Below are positions 26,364 to 38,975 of a stretch of DNA of 62,116 bases, piece after piece. Made by a program: the position numbers and the translations under genes. The stretch is from contig JAFYWX010000032.1 in assembly GCA_017546445.1 (NCBI GenBank), positions 1 through 62,116 on the forward strand. The letters run 5' to 3'. Each line of letters opens with the position of its first letter. Position 1 is the stretch's first letter. Below the pieces are notes generated by a model. That model searched no databases. It saw nothing but the letters and a program-made list of their open reading frames with translations, and was not told the origin of the DNA. Source of the stretch: Akkermansia sp. (GTDB lineage: Bacteria; Verrucomicrobiota; Verrucomicrobiia; Verrucomicrobiales; Akkermansiaceae).

Positions 26364-27818
26364 TCAGCGGCTGTAGTTGCCGGGATCCTGAGTGATGGTC
26401 ACATCGTGCGGGTGGCTTTCCTGCAGACCACCGGCGGTGATGCGCACGAAGCGAGCGTGGTCGCGGAGCTCCTGGAGGCTCTTGGCGCCCAGGTAACCCA
26501 TGCCGGAGCGCAGGCCGCCCACGAGCTGGAAGATAACATCGGCCAGCATGCCCTTGTACGGCACGCGGGCTTCCACGCCTTCAGCCACCAGCTTGCCGCT
26601 GCCGTTCTGGCCGTAGCGGTCGCCGGAGCCGGCACGCATGGCGCCCAGAGAACCCATGCCTCGGTAGGTCTTGAAGTTGCGGCCCTGGTAGTGCACCACG
26701 GCACCGGGGCTTTCCTCGCAGCCGGCCAGCATGCCACCCATCATGATGAGGTCGGCACCTGCGGCCAGAGCCTTCACGGCATCGCCGGAGTAGCGGATGC
26801 CGCCGTCAGCAATCACGGTCACGCCGGCGGGGCGGGCAACCTTGGCTACTTCCTGAATGGCGGTGAACTGGGGCATACCCACGCCGGAGATGATGCGGGT
26901 GGTGCAGATGGAACCCGGACCCACGCCTACCTTGATGGCGCTGGCACCGGCGGAGATGAGGTCGCGGGCGCCGTCCTGGGTCACTACGTTGCCGGCTACC
27001 ACGGGCTTGCCGAGTTCGCGCAGCTTCTCAATTACGTGCAGCACGCGGCTGGTGTGGCCAGTGGCGGCGTCGATGAACAGGGCATCAGCACCGGCATCGA
27101 TGACAGCCTGGGCGCGAGCCATGAACTCCGGGCCCGGGCCTACGGCAGCGCCGCAGCGCAGACGCCCGAACTCGTCCTTGGTGGATTCCTGGAAAGCTTC
27201 GCGCTTGCGGATATCGGTATCCGTAATCAGGCCGGCCAGGCAGCCGTTCTCGTCGATAAGCGGGAGCTTTTCGATGCGGTTGGTGAAAAGAATCTTGCGG
27301 GCTTCCTCCTGAGTGGTCTCGGGGGTGCCGGTGATGAGACGGCTCATGGGGGTCATCACATCGGCCACGGTGAGCTTGTCGAGGTCGTGACCATCCACCA
27401 CGCGCATATCGCGGCCGGTGATGATGCCGACGAGCACATTGCCCTCGGTCACCACAGGGAGACCGGAGAAACCGTGCTCGAGCATGATGCCCTTCACGCG
27501 GCTCAGGGGCATATCGCTGGTCACGGTGAGGGGCTTGGTGATAACGGCGTTCTCGAAACGCTTCACCTTGGCCACCATGGCGGCCTGGTCATCGATGCGG
27601 TTGTTTCGGTGAATCACACCCAGACCGCCTTCGCGAGCCATGGCAATGGCCATGTCCACTTCGGTCACCGTGTCCATCGGTGCGGAAAGAATCGGAAGGC
27701 GCAGCGGGAAACCAGCGCAAAGCTGGGAAGAAGGGTCGGCCTCGCCGGGAAGAATCGTGCTCAGGCAAGGAAGCAGGAGCACGTCGTCAAATGTAAGTCC
27801 AAGCTGAATTTCTGCCAT
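26364..27818 (-). CDS. guaB: Inosine-5'-monophosphate dehydrogenase
   Basis: The start is at 27818 ([20 protein letters not shown]), giving 484 residues. IMPDH oxidises IMP to XMP with NAD+, the committed step to GMP. The TIM-barrel core is interrupted by two CBS domains at about residues 90-205 (for example [18 protein letters not shown]). The catalytic loop [17 protein letters not shown] carries the active-site Cys, and the flap and Arg region is present near [32 protein letters not shown] and [13 protein letters not shown] bind the IMP phosphate. All key residues are kept. Confidence 0.98.
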   Translation of the reverse strand: MAEIQLGLTFDDVLLLPCLSTILPGEADPSSQLCAGFPLRLPILSAPMDTVTEVDMAIAMAREGGLGVIHRNNRIDDQAAMVAKVKRFENAVITKPLTVTSDMPLSRVKGIMLEHGFSGLPVVTEGNVLVGIITGRDMRVVDGHDLDKLTVADVMTPMSRLITGTPETTQEEARKILFTNRIEKLPLIDENGCLAGLITDTDIRKREAFQESTKDEFGRLRCGAAVGPGPEFMARAQAVIDAGADALFIDAATGHTSRVLHVIEKLRELGKPVVAGNVVTQDGARDLISAGASAIKVGVGPGSICTTRIISGVGMPQFTAIQEVAKVARPAGVTVIADGGIRYSGDAVKALAAGADLIMMGGMLAGCEESPGAVVHYQGRNFKTYRGMGSLGAMRAGSGDRYGQNGSGKLVAEGVEARVPYKGMLADVIFQLVGGLRSGMGYLGAKSLQELRDHARFVRITAGGLQESHPHDVTITQDPGNYSR

Positions 27819-27977
27819 AGCGGAGACTACTACGCCACGCGCCATTTTGCAAGCCTAATCTGCTTGATTGCTGTATTTTTTTGCCTGGAAGGCGGGGCTG
27901 GCGGTTTGTTTTTTTTAAAAGACCTGCCTGCGTATGCCGGTTGAGTGGTTAATTGATGCTTTCCTAAGTTTTTTTGC

Positions 27978-28044
27978 TTGCCAGCAGACAGTGCTCTTGT
28001 GTAGTATTGTAGAGTCCCGGGTAGTATCTGCATTGTATACTACC
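27978..28044 (+). promoter_or_regulatory. Upstream region of autotransporter 2: putative promoter and inverted repeat
   Basis: A possible promoter is TTGCCA (27978-27983), 18 bases, then TAGTAT (28002-28007). GTAGTAT occurs at 28001-28007 and again at 28021-28027. The second copy is part of a perfect 8-bp inverted repeat, GGTAGTAT (28020-28027) and ATACTACC (28037-28044), which may be an operator or a leader hairpin just before the ATG at 28077. Direct evidence is limited to the repeat itself. Confidence 0.45.
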
Positions 28045-28076
28045 TGTTATCACCTTTCCTACCATCAGAAATACTT

Positions 28077-31000
28077 ATGAAATTACATCTTCCGAAAATG
28101 CTTCGTCGCGCGCTGCTGGCCTGTGTTGCTGCTGTAGCGGGCGTTACCACCACGGCAGGCACAGCCACGGTTGTGGGCGGCGTGGTTACTTATGCCATGC
28201 TGAATTCTCAGGCCCTGGCTGGCGAGTATACCGTGAATACGAGTGCCAGTCCTGGCAATAATGATGCCGAGGCTCCGGCAAATAACATTAACACCTATAC
28301 GGCGGAGGATACTCTCATCTTTGATTTGAATGGAGGGTACTTGAAGATGGAGAACCTGACCATCAATGCCCAGGTGGTTATCAATCAGCTGAAGCTTAAT
28401 GACGGTTCAGGGAATAAGACTTACATATTTGCCAATACGGTGACGGGTACTGGCGAGTTTTCCTTTGTTGCAGGCACCACGGCCAAGAATCAGACTTACC
28501 ATTTCCAGGGAAGCATGGCTGGCTACAGCGGCAACATGACCTTGAAGAATGACCGCGAGAGTAAGTTTATTTTCTCTGCAGAGTCCGGTACCGGCACCAT
28601 TACCGCGCTGGGTACAAACCGCGTGGTGGTAGATGGGGCAACAATTCTGAACTCCTCCATCGACACCGCTCTGCTGGAGGTGTCCAATCTGGGAGGCACG
28701 GAGAGCGCAGCTATTACGACTGTGGGTAGCGATGCCATCACCAGCACGGTGAAGGCCAGTGCGGTGACCATTGCTGCGAATTCCGGTCTGCACGTTCTTG
28801 CCGGTTCCACGCTTTCGCTGGGAAGCGCTGTTGCCAATGCCGGTGCGCTGACTCTGGATGGCACCCTGGCCGTTGAAACGCTGGATGGCTGGGGCTATGA
28901 GAGCACAGGTTCCCTGAGCAATGGTACCCATGGTTATCGCTCTGGTGAGTTAATTTACACGCTGATTACCTCCTCTGGTGATGCTGCATCCCTGGAACTG
29001 GGTGAAGGTTTTGCGTTCATGGTGGGAGATGTTGCTGTCGATTCCTCTGCCATGGTTCAGGAGGGGGGCACGCTCAAGTATGTTCAGTCCGGGGCAAGTA
29101 CTCTGTATGAGATTTCCTCGGAATATAATGGTTCCACTCCTGTGACCTATGCCGGCAGCACCGGTGATATGGAACAGGCGACGGGCTTCAGACTGGCTGC
29201 TGGTACAACGCTGCGTCTGACCAGCGCGCTGGCTGACAGCGTGGTCGATGGTATCAAGGTGACCGGTGGTGCTGCTGCCACGGTGGAAGTGCAGAATAGT
29301 GGTGATACGGAGACTGTGCTGCAGGCCGGTTCTCTGCACCTGGAGACGGGTGCCAGCGTGGTGCTGAAGGGTAATGGTGTGTATCGTAATGATGCTGTAA
29401 CGAATGTTGTAGACACGGTGCTGCCTGCTGGTGTAACTTATTCTGCCGATGGGTGGACGGGTGTCACGGAGCTGGCAGGTGGTGCAGATGGTCTTCACCT
29501 GGGTAATGCCTTGAATAAGGTGACCACCGGTGGAATCCGCTTGAATGGCCTTATTGCCCATGCTCATGACCATACAGTGGCAAAGAGCATGGAGTTGGTG
29601 AATGGGGATGGTGTATCTGCCTTGAAATTGCAGAACGGTTCATCGCAGAATAATCAGACCAGTACATTCCAGGGGGCTATTTCCGGTACCGGTGATATGG
29701 AGTACAACTGGAACAGTGGCAATGCCAATATATGCAGTACGCATGTATTCAGCGGCAGTGTTTCTGCCTGGGATGGTTGGTTCATCAGCGGCGCTGGCGC
29801 CGCCAAGATGGTGGAAGCCAAGTTTACCTCCGGTGGAGAGGTGTTCAGTACTGCCGGTAACGGTGGTGTCAAGGATAACCGCACCTCGGATTACCACTTG
29901 AAGGTGACGATTGAAGCAGAGAGCGATACCACGTTCAATGGCTCCATTGTCAATGCAAAGTCTGTTGCAGTGAACAGCAACACTGTCTTCAAGAAGAATA
30001 TCAACGCGGTTTCCATGACCGTGGCCGATGACGTGGATGTGGTGCTGGATGCCGGCTCTGTGCTGGAGCTGGATACGCTGGCAGGTGCTGTCAGCTCCAA
30101 TGGCGGCACCATCATCCTTGGCTCTGTGGCTGCTGAAACCTCCGCCACTATTGGTGGTTCCTCTGTCACCATTGCGGATACGATTTCCAACGAGGGTACG
30201 CTTGATATTACCGCAACCAGCATTCTGCTGGGCGAGGATATGAGCGCATACACCGTCAAGCAGGCAGGTGAAGCCGGTTATTCGCTGGATGGCGAAACCA
30301 TTGTAAATGACGATAAGCAGAATGGTTTCCAAATCAGCCGGGGCGGTTCCCTTTACCTGATTGAAGGCGAGAATGTATCTGTTGCAGCCACGCATGTGCA
30401 GTATGGTGATGCAGAGTATGAACTCGTGACGGATTCGACGGGTGTCTGGTTTGTCAGCAATTCATCGGTGACGGGTAAGGAGTACCACATCACTACGGGT
30501 GATGTGGTTGTAGACCTTGGTGTTCAGGAGAAGGCTACCGGGTATGTGCTGAGAGGCGGTGTGATGAAGGTGACAGAGGGTCAGATTTCCGCGACGCAGA
30601 TTGATGCCAGCAGCGTGACAAGCGATGGCGTTGTGACAGCTGGCGGTATCAGACTTGCTGGTAATGCCGTGATAACGGAGCTGAACCCGGCGCAGCATGG
30701 TGCTGTGCTGGGGTGTATTTCCGGTACTGGTACGCTGGAGGTTGCCGCGGCTGATAACTGGGGTACTGTGATTAATACCCTGGCTAATTCCGGCATGGAT
30801 GCTTTGTTTACCGGTACCACTTATGTGAAGAGCGGTAAGTTCACGTACGATGGCGGGAAACTGGGCACCACACTGAAACTGGCCGAAAATGTGCACTTCC
30901 AGGTAAACGCTTCCGGGGAAATGAGCCATGCGCTGGTTCTGGAAGCCGGCAATCATGAGGTGCATGTGAATGGCTCGAATGTGCTGGATATTACCGGCTC

Positions 31001-34000
31001 TATTTCCGGCGAGGGTGTGTTCGATAAGCGCGCTGGCGGCACAATCAATGTGCTTGATGGTGTGCAGATTGAGAATTATAAGAATAGCGTTGGCACCACA
31101 AACCTGGGTGCTGCCACGGTTTCCTCTCTGGCGCTGGCCGGTGGTGCAGTCAATGTGAATGGCGGTGCTGTTTCTCAGCTTGAGGTATCGGGTGGCACGG
31201 CCAGTGTAACGGCTGGCACGGTGATCAGCGCCAGTGTTGCTGGTGGCTCGCTCAATGTGCAGGGTGGTACCGTGGGTGCGGTGGAATCCTCCTCCGCTGT
31301 TTCTATTGCAGCCGGCCTGGTGGAATCTCTGACGATTCAGGATGGCTCGCTGAATCTGGCCGGTGGCGATGTGACGACGCTGACCATGAATGGCGGTTCC
31401 GTGACGGTGCTGGGTGGCACTGTGGGTAATCTGGAATACATGAACGGTTCCATTGCTACCGGGAATGACCAGGAAGCCGGCATGCTGAAGGTGACCGGCG
31501 TGTTGACGGTGGCTGATTCTGCGGTGCTGGAACTCGGTGGCGCAGGCGTATCTGAAATCAGCAGTCTCAAGCTGCAGGCTGGTTCCTTGCTGGATGCTTC
31601 CGGCGCGCTGACTCTGGGGTCCATTGAGTTTACGGGTGCGGGTGCTGCAGCGTCCATTGCAACCCTTGCCGGAGCTGAAACCAAGGTGCTGCTGGGAGAC
31701 CTGCTTGCCAGCGTGGGCGAGACGGAGAAGACGCTCCTTATGTCTCTGGGTGAATCCACTGATTGCAACCTCCTGTATAACGGCTCTGTGATTACGGCTG
31801 AGGGTGTAACGGTGTCTCATCTGGCTGCCGAGGGGCAGCGTGATTATAAGCTTGCTCTGGTGGATAACGAGCTTACCCTGGAGTTCGCCGGGCTTACTCA
31901 CATTCAGTCCTGGGGTCAGGATGACTTCGGCGGGGAGGACGATGGCACCTGGAACAGCGGTGTCACGGATGATTCCGTCGTGAAGTTTGACGGTGAGGGT
32001 TCCTCTACGGTAACAGTTGATGCCGCTGGTGTATCCAGTGCGGGTGTTGTGGTTGCCGGTAGTGATTATACCTTCGTTGGTGGTGATGTGACGGTTTCGG
32101 GTGATATGCTGCTGAGCGATGGTGGCAGCCTGTCCGTGCAGAACCATGTGACGGTTGATAACAATGCCATTGTGGCTGAAGGTGCCACGCTTGTTGTGCA
32201 GTCTGGTGCAGAGGTTGAGATTGGTCTCAATCTGAATGCTCAGGGCGCTGTTCAGAACTATGGTGTCATCAACGCCGCTTCCGCCGAGGTAGGCAGCACC
32301 ATGATGAATGATGCTAACGCAGAGCTGAAGATTACCAATACGCTTTCTGCCGGTAGCCTGGACAATGCGGGTCTTATTGAGGCTGGTCGCCTCACTGCCG
32401 ATAGTGTGGATAACAGCGGTACCCTGACCACGAATGCGGTTCAGGTGGCTGCCACCCTGGCTAACGAGGGTAGCATTGATGCTGTTTCCCTTTCCGCTGG
32501 TAGCATCATCAACAGCGGTGAAATCTATGTGAGTGAGCAGCTGGTCACCGATAAGCTGACCATCGACCACCAGCTTTCTACGGATGGTGAGGTGCAGATT
32601 ATGGCCGATTCCATTGCTGCGCTCACTTCTGGTGGTAATGTGGTCATTGACCTGACATCGCAGGCTCTTTCTCCGATTCAGGAGGGCGATTATGCCTTGC
32701 TGAAGGTCGGTGACGGCAGTGTGACGCTTGACGGCAACGTGGTGGAGTCCGGTATTACGCTTTCCAATGCCGTGATTGATTACTTCCGACAGAAGAATCA
32801 GAAGATTTCTCTCATTGGCTCCGCCGGCCAGACCAGCACCTTTGCTGTGCGTGATACGGCGGCATCCATGCTGACGATTTCCCTGAATGTGCGTGAGCTG
32901 ACGGAGTCTGATAAGTACTGGAACACGTCCTCCCTGACAGATGGTCTGGGTATTGTTCTTGGCGTGCGCGCAGATGATGGCTCCATTGTGCTGAGCAGTA
33001 ATTCAGTGCTGGATGAGGTCAATAGAGTCCATGTCGATACGGCGACAACGCTTGACCTGACCAGTGATGATGCTGCTGCTCTGAATATCAATTCCCTGAG
33101 TGGTTCTTCCTCTCTGGCTCTGGTGGGTAACGGCGATACCGTTAATATCAATGGCGGCAGCCTGAACGCCAATCTTACCCTGAAGGGTATTTCCGCCTGC
33201 ATGGATGGCGTTTCCGTTGCTGCCGTGCAGGGCGATGCTGCTTCCACACTTTCCGGCACCCTGGAACTGACCGGCACCGGAAGCACCTTCTATGGCGAGT
33301 ATGTTGCTGCAGAGGTGACCATTGCCGGCGGTACTCACACCCTGGCGGCCGGCAGCGGCCTGAAGGTCGAGGGCAGCACGGGTACAGTGGTGCTGACAGC
33401 TGGCCAGGGAGCCACCCTGGGCACCACCGGCACAAATGTTGTGGCAGAAGAGGGCGTTGGCAGTCTTGCTGGTTCGATGACCGGCGGTAAGCTGAGCATG
33501 AATGCAGGTCTTGTCACCTCCGGGCTGCTTCTCAAGGATACGGATGTGGATGTGGCTCTGTCTGCCTCTGCTGCCAATAACCAGGCTCTGGATGTGGCCG
33601 CTGGTTCCGAGGTGGTGATTACCAGACTCGGCGCAGCCGGTAGTGAGGTGGGTGAGGTTGATGTCACCGTCAGTGGCGGTTCCACTGCTGTGGATCTGGT
33701 ATCCAAGTATTTTAAGGTCGGCTCAATCCGCCTGGAGGGTGGTAAGCTGATGGCTTCCCGCAACACCAGCTACTACAGCGATAAGGTCGGTGAGAGCGTG
33801 AGCGCCAGTGGTGCTGCTGGCCTTGCCCTGGCAGATGCTGCCCTGGTGGACCTCAATCCGCAGCTGGATAAGACGAGCGACCTGGGCACTGTGCTCAATC
33901 TGCTGGATACGGCCAGCGCCGGGACGGCTGATAAGCTGGGCGCCAGCCTGGCCGGTGCCAGCACTGCGGTGCTGGGCATGGCTTCCATGGGCGATGTGGA

Positions 34001-34913
34001 GCGCCAGCTGAAGGCTATCCGCAACCGTACCACCACCATGGGTGTGGACCAGAGCGTGACCAACGAAAATATGCCCTATATCAACGCCTGGATTAACGCT
34101 GAGGGTAACCGCAGCGAACTGAGCGAATCCGAATCCCTGGCCGGCTATGAGCTGAACAGCTGGGGCGGTACCGTGGGCTTTGATGTCGATATCTGCCCCA
34201 CCTTGACCGCTGGTGTGGCGCTGACCGCCATGCGTGGTGACCTGGATGCCACCGGGGCTGATATTGCTACCGGTGATATGGATACCAACTACATGAGCGT
34301 GTTTGCCCGCTATGCCACAGGTGCCTGGACTCACACGTTCGTGGCCACCATGGGTATGTCTGATATCAGCCTGAACCGCACGGTGGCTGGTGTGGAGCTT
34401 GAGGGTAAGACCGATGCCACCAGCTACGGCTTCATGTACGAGGTTGGCCGCGTCATTGCCCTGGATGAAGATTGCACCGCCTGCCTGCAGCCCGTGTTTA
34501 ATGTAACCTGGCGCAGCAGCTCGGTGGATGGCTACTCTGAGGAGGGCAGCGACCTGGCTCTGAAGGTGGATGAGCAGTCCCTCAACACGGTGACCTTTGG
34601 CCTGGGTGCCCGCCTGCAGGCAGTGGTTGGCGAAAGCGTGTACAACCGCACCAGCATTCTGGAGGCCCGCGTGATGGCCAAGGTTGATGCTGGTGACCGC
34701 AGCGGCAGCAGCGATGTAGCCCTGGCTGCCTTGCCGGAGTCCAGGTCCAGCGTGGATAGCGCCGAAATGGGCGCATTCGGTCTGGAGGTGGGCGCAGGCC
34801 TCACGCTTCCCATCGGGCAGGAGGGCGGCAGTATTTTCGCGGATGCTTCCGTGGAGCTGCGCAGCGACTACACCAACGTGAACGGTACTGTGGGCTATCG
34901 CATCAATTTCTAA
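28077..34913 (+). CDS. Very large autotransporter (2278 aa) with beta-helix passenger
   Basis: The protein starts MKLHLPKMLRRALLACVAAV, a long signal sequence ending near ALAGEYTV. The passenger (about residues 50-1990) is Gly/Ser/Thr/Val-rich, with many short strand-turn repeats such as GGAVNVNGGAVSQLEVSGG and GGSVTVLGGTVGNLEYMNG near residues 1020-1125. A second repeat style (VDNSGTLTTNAVQVAATLAN) occurs near 1440. The last ~280 residues are the autotransporter barrel (INAWINAEGNRSEL, LNSWGGTVGFDVDI) ending in the aromatic INF. It should be displayed on the outer membrane. No protease or adhesin motif was recognised. Its leader differs from autotransporter 1 and it is not adjacent to it. 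Confidence 0.9.
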   Translation: MKLHLPKMLRRALLACVAAVAGVTTTAGTATVVGGVVTYAMLNSQALAGEYTVNTSASPGNNDAEAPANNINTYTAEDTLIFDLNGGYLKMENLTINAQVVINQLKLNDGSGNKTYIFANTVTGTGEFSFVAGTTAKNQTYHFQGSMAGYSGNMTLKNDRESKFIFSAESGTGTITALGTNRVVVDGATILNSSIDTALLEVSNLGGTESAAITTVGSDAITSTVKASAVTIAANSGLHVLAGSTLSLGSAVANAGALTLDGTLAVETLDGWGYESTGSLSNGTHGYRSGELIYTLITSSGDAASLELGEGFAFMVGDVAVDSSAMVQEGGTLKYVQSGASTLYEISSEYNGSTPVTYAGSTGDMEQATGFRLAAGTTLRLTSALADSVVDGIKVTGGAAATVEVQNSGDTETVLQAGSLHLETGASVVLKGNGVYRNDAVTNVVDTVLPAGVTYSADGWTGVTELAGGADGLHLGNALNKVTTGGIRLNGLIAHAHDHTVAKSMELVNGDGVSALKLQNGSSQNNQTSTFQGAISGTGDMEYNWNSGNANICSTHVFSGSVSAWDGWFISGAGAAKMVEAKFTSGGEVFSTAGNGGVKDNRTSDYHLKVTIEAESDTTFNGSIVNAKSVAVNSNTVFKKNINAVSMTVADDVDVVLDAGSVLELDTLAGAVSSNGGTIILGSVAAETSATIGGSSVTIADTISNEGTLDITATSILLGEDMSAYTVKQAGEAGYSLDGETIVNDDKQNGFQISRGGSLYLIEGENVSVAATHVQYGDAEYELVTDSTGVWFVSNSSVTGKEYHITTGDVVVDLGVQEKATGYVLRGGVMKVTEGQISATQIDASSVTSDGVVTAGGIRLAGNAVITELNPAQHGAVLGCISGTGTLEVAAADNWGTVINTLANSGMDALFTGTTYVKSGKFTYDGGKLGTTLKLAENVHFQVNASGEMSHALVLEAGNHEVHVNGSNVLDITGSISGEGVFDKRAGGTINVLDGVQIENYKNSVGTTNLGAATVSSLALAGGAVNVNGGAVSQLEVSGGTASVTAGTVISASVAGGSLNVQGGTVGAVESSSAVSIAAGLVESLTIQDGSLNLAGGDVTTLTMNGGSVTVLGGTVGNLEYMNGSIATGNDQEAGMLKVTGVLTVADSAVLELGGAGVSEISSLKLQAGSLLDASGALTLGSIEFTGAGAAASIATLAGAETKVLLGDLLASVGETEKTLLMSLGESTDCNLLYNGSVITAEGVTVSHLAAEGQRDYKLALVDNELTLEFAGLTHIQSWGQDDFGGEDDGTWNSGVTDDSVVKFDGEGSSTVTVDAAGVSSAGVVVAGSDYTFVGGDVTVSGDMLLSDGGSLSVQNHVTVDNNAIVAEGATLVVQSGAEVEIGLNLNAQGAVQNYGVINAASAEVGSTMMNDANAELKITNTLSAGSLDNAGLIEAGRLTADSVDNSGTLTTNAVQVAATLANEGSIDAVSLSAGSIINSGEIYVSEQLVTDKLTIDHQLSTDGEVQIMADSIAALTSGGNVVIDLTSQALSPIQEGDYALLKVGDGSVTLDGNVVESGITLSNAVIDYFRQKNQKISLIGSAGQTSTFAVRDTAASMLTISLNVRELTESDKYWNTSSLTDGLGIVLGVRADDGSIVLSSNSVLDEVNRVHVDTATTLDLTSDDAAALNINSLSGSSSLALVGNGDTVNINGGSLNANLTLKGISACMDGVSVAAVQGDAASTLSGTLELTGTGSTFYGEYVAAEVTIAGGTHTLAAGSGLKVEGSTGTVVLTAGQGATLGTTGTNVVAEEGVGSLAGSMTGGKLSMNAGLVTSGLLLKDTDVDVALSASAANNQALDVAAGSEVVITRLGAAGSEVGEVDVTVSGGSTAVDLVSKYFKVGSIRLEGGKLMASRNTSYYSDKVGESVSASGAAGLALADAALVDLNPQLDKTSDLGTVLNLLDTASAGTADKLGASLAGASTAVLGMASMGDVERQLKAIRNRTTTMGVDQSVTNENMPYINAWINAEGNRSELSESESLAGYELNSWGGTVGFDVDICPTLTAGVALTAMRGDLDATGADIATGDMDTNYMSVFARYATGAWTHTFVATMGMSDISLNRTVAGVELEGKTDATSYGFMYEVGRVIALDEDCTACLQPVFNVTWRSSSVDGYSEEGSDLALKVDEQSLNTVTFGLGARLQAVVGESVYNRTSILEARVMAKVDAGDRSGSSDVALAALPESRSSVDSAEMGAFGLEVGAGLTLPIGQEGGSIFADASVELRSDYTNVNGTVGYRINF

Positions 34914-34945
34914 AGAGACGCGATTCCCGGACCTGAAAACCTTAC

Positions 34946-34974
34946 CCCGCCGCATCCTGGCCGGATGCGGCGGG
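34946..34974 (+). terminator. Intrinsic terminator of autotransporter 2
   Basis: CCCGCCGCATCC (34946-34957) pairs perfectly with GGATGCGGCGGG (34963-34974). CTTTGG follows; the uridine tract is short. Confidence 0.7.
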
Positions 34975-35015
34975 CTTTGGTATCCCGTGATGCAAATGCA
35001 CCATTTCTCGCATTC

Positions 35016-35155
35016 TGTCCCAAAGAATACTTACGCTAAATGGGAGTTTGTCGGGCGGCTGTTTTTGTCGGAGCAAGGGACTTTAGTCCCTCATCGCTTG
35101 AGTTTTCGGGACTGAAGTCCCGTGCTCCGAAAGATTTGAGCCCCCACACAAATCG
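35016..35155. repeat. MITE-like repeat, copy B (right end lost)
   Basis: It begins with TGTCCCAAAGAATACT, the left terminal repeat lacking its first bases. The core follows: TCGGAGCA (35068-35075) to TGCTCCGA (35123-35130), enclosing the same two hairpins as copy A. The right-hand module found in copies A, C and D is absent. Confidence 0.75.
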
Positions 35156-35196
35156 AAATTTCACGCCTCGCGACATGTCCGGGGCATTTTCTTTGC

Positions 35197-35224
35197 TTGC
35201 AATTCTGTGATAAATGTATATACT
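35197..35224 (+). promoter_or_regulatory. Candidate promoter of acnA
   Basis: TTGCAA (about 35197-35202), a 16-base spacer and TATACT (35219-35224) lie about 38 bases before the ATG at 35263. Confidence 0.5.
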
Positions 35225-35262
35225 CTCTGCGTTTTCATATCATTAACATACGAAATATCATC

Positions 35263-37980
<2,718 letters not shown>

Positions 37981-37988
37981 AATAAAAA

Positions 37989-38015
37989 GCCCCCGGAGCC
38001 GTAGGTTCCGGGGGC
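37989..38015 (+). terminator. Intrinsic terminator of acnA
   Basis: GCCCCCGGAGCC (37989-38000) pairs with GGTTCCGGGGGC (38004-38015) with one G-U pair. It is flanked by AAAAA and TTTTT and could also act on the minus strand. Confidence 0.9.
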
Positions 38016-38022
38016 TTTTTGC

Positions 38023-38143
38023 TACCGCCGCAGGCGGTAATCAGTCGGCCCTCCAGGGCGGATGAAATGCAGTCGCGGTGCTCCTGCATGAAATACGCTG
38101 GCGGTGCCAGCGTATGGAATTCCCGTGCTGCGCCCGGGAATTC
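38023..38143. repeat. Array of five consecutive palindromes
   Basis: In 121 bases lie TACCGCC/GGCGGTA (38023-38039), GCCCT/AGGGC (38048-38059), ATGCAG/CTGCAT (38067-38089), ATACGCTGGC/GCCAGCGTAT (38093-38115) and GAATTCCCG/CGGGAATTC (38117-38143). Each is a separate hairpin with a different stem, unlike a direct repeat array. The last arm reaches the stop codon of the E2-like gene. Confidence 0.75.
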
Positions 38144-38903
38144 ACGTAGGAAGCAACAAACTCACCGGATTATACAACAGCTCGCCCAGGCGGGCGGCAA
38201 TGCGGTTGGCCTCTGCTGCCGGAATGGCGGTAGAGACGTAGAAGGTGTAAGGCAGGTCAAATTTGCTGAGCTGCTCGCCGCCGGCGCGAATGCCCACCTT
38301 GGGGCTGCGGCCACGAGCCACGAAGCCGAAAGCCGGGCGCTTGCCGCTGGCAATGTAGTCTACCACCTGCTGGCGGGAGGTAGCGGCATCGCACACGGCG
38401 ATGTGGGGGGAGAAGGAGGCGGGGATACCCACCGCCGTGTGCTGGGTATCGCGGGCCAGTCGGTAGATGCTCTTGTTGGCGGCGTTCTCAATAGCCACCA
38501 CCTCATTACCGGCATTCTGGAAGAGCAGCACATCTACCTTGCCGTCTGCCGGCATCCAGACCGGGTGGCTGGTGCAGGCCTTCACCACGGCGCGCACTAT
38601 GTAGTCGAACAGGGAATAACGCTTCTCTAACAGTTTTTCGCATTGGACGGCAATGGGCAGGCTGATGCGGGCCAGGGCTGCCATGTTCACCTCGTGGTCG
38701 TACACGTAGTAGCCGTCAATTTCCGGGCGGGTTGGTGGTGTGGCAAAATCGTTCACCACTGTGCAGCCGCGGCTGACCGGGGCGGTGGTGGGTTCCACCA
38801 CGTCTGCCGCCATGATTCTGCCACGCGGCCCGCTGCCACGCAACACGGCGGGGTCAATTCCTTTTTTCTTGCAGAGTCTGGCAGCCAGGGGAGAGATGAG
38901 CAT
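38142..38903 (-). CDS. E2-like protein (2-oxoacid dehydrogenase acyltransferase family) without lipoyl domain or catalytic HxxxD
   Basis: The 253-residue protein starts with a peripheral subunit-binding domain (residues about 3-36: ISPLAARLCKKKGIDPAVLR, then GSGPRGRIMAADV). It continues into a chloramphenicol-acetyltransferase-like E2 domain (for example YSLFDYIVRAVVKACTSHPV). No lipoyl domain is encoded upstream. The DHRxxDG active-site motif near the C-terminus is replaced by STAIPAAEANRI before the conserved ARLGELLYNPVSLLL tail. Acyl transfer is therefore unlikely, and a structural or regulatory E1/E3-binding role is possible (inference). No E1, E3 or second E2 gene is adjacent. nagA lies upstream on the same strand, 72 bases away. 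Confidence 0.75.
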   Translation of the reverse strand: MLISPLAARLCKKKGIDPAVLRGSGPRGRIMAADVVEPTTAPVSRGCTVVNDFATPPTRPEIDGYYVYDHEVNMAALARISLPIAVQCEKLLEKRYSLFDYIVRAVVKACTSHPVWMPADGKVDVLLFQNAGNEVVAIENAANKSIYRLARDTQHTAVGIPASFSPHIAVCDAATSRQQVVDYIASGKRPAFGFVARGRSPKVGIRAGGEQLSKFDLPYTFYVSTAIPAAEANRIAARLGELLYNPVSLLLPT

Positions 38904-38975
38904 GGTGGTAAAACGGGGTGGGGGTAAAGTGGAGCGGGGTGCCGCAGCACCCCGCTTGTTGGTTGAGCATTAAAC

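Noticed and set aside
25752..27944. 730-codon open frame opposite flavin reductase and guaB
   Set aside because: Antisense to two well-supported genes and their terminator.
30462..32570. 702-codon open frame opposite autotransporter 2
   Set aside because: Antisense shadow of a repetitive passenger; no motif or start signal.
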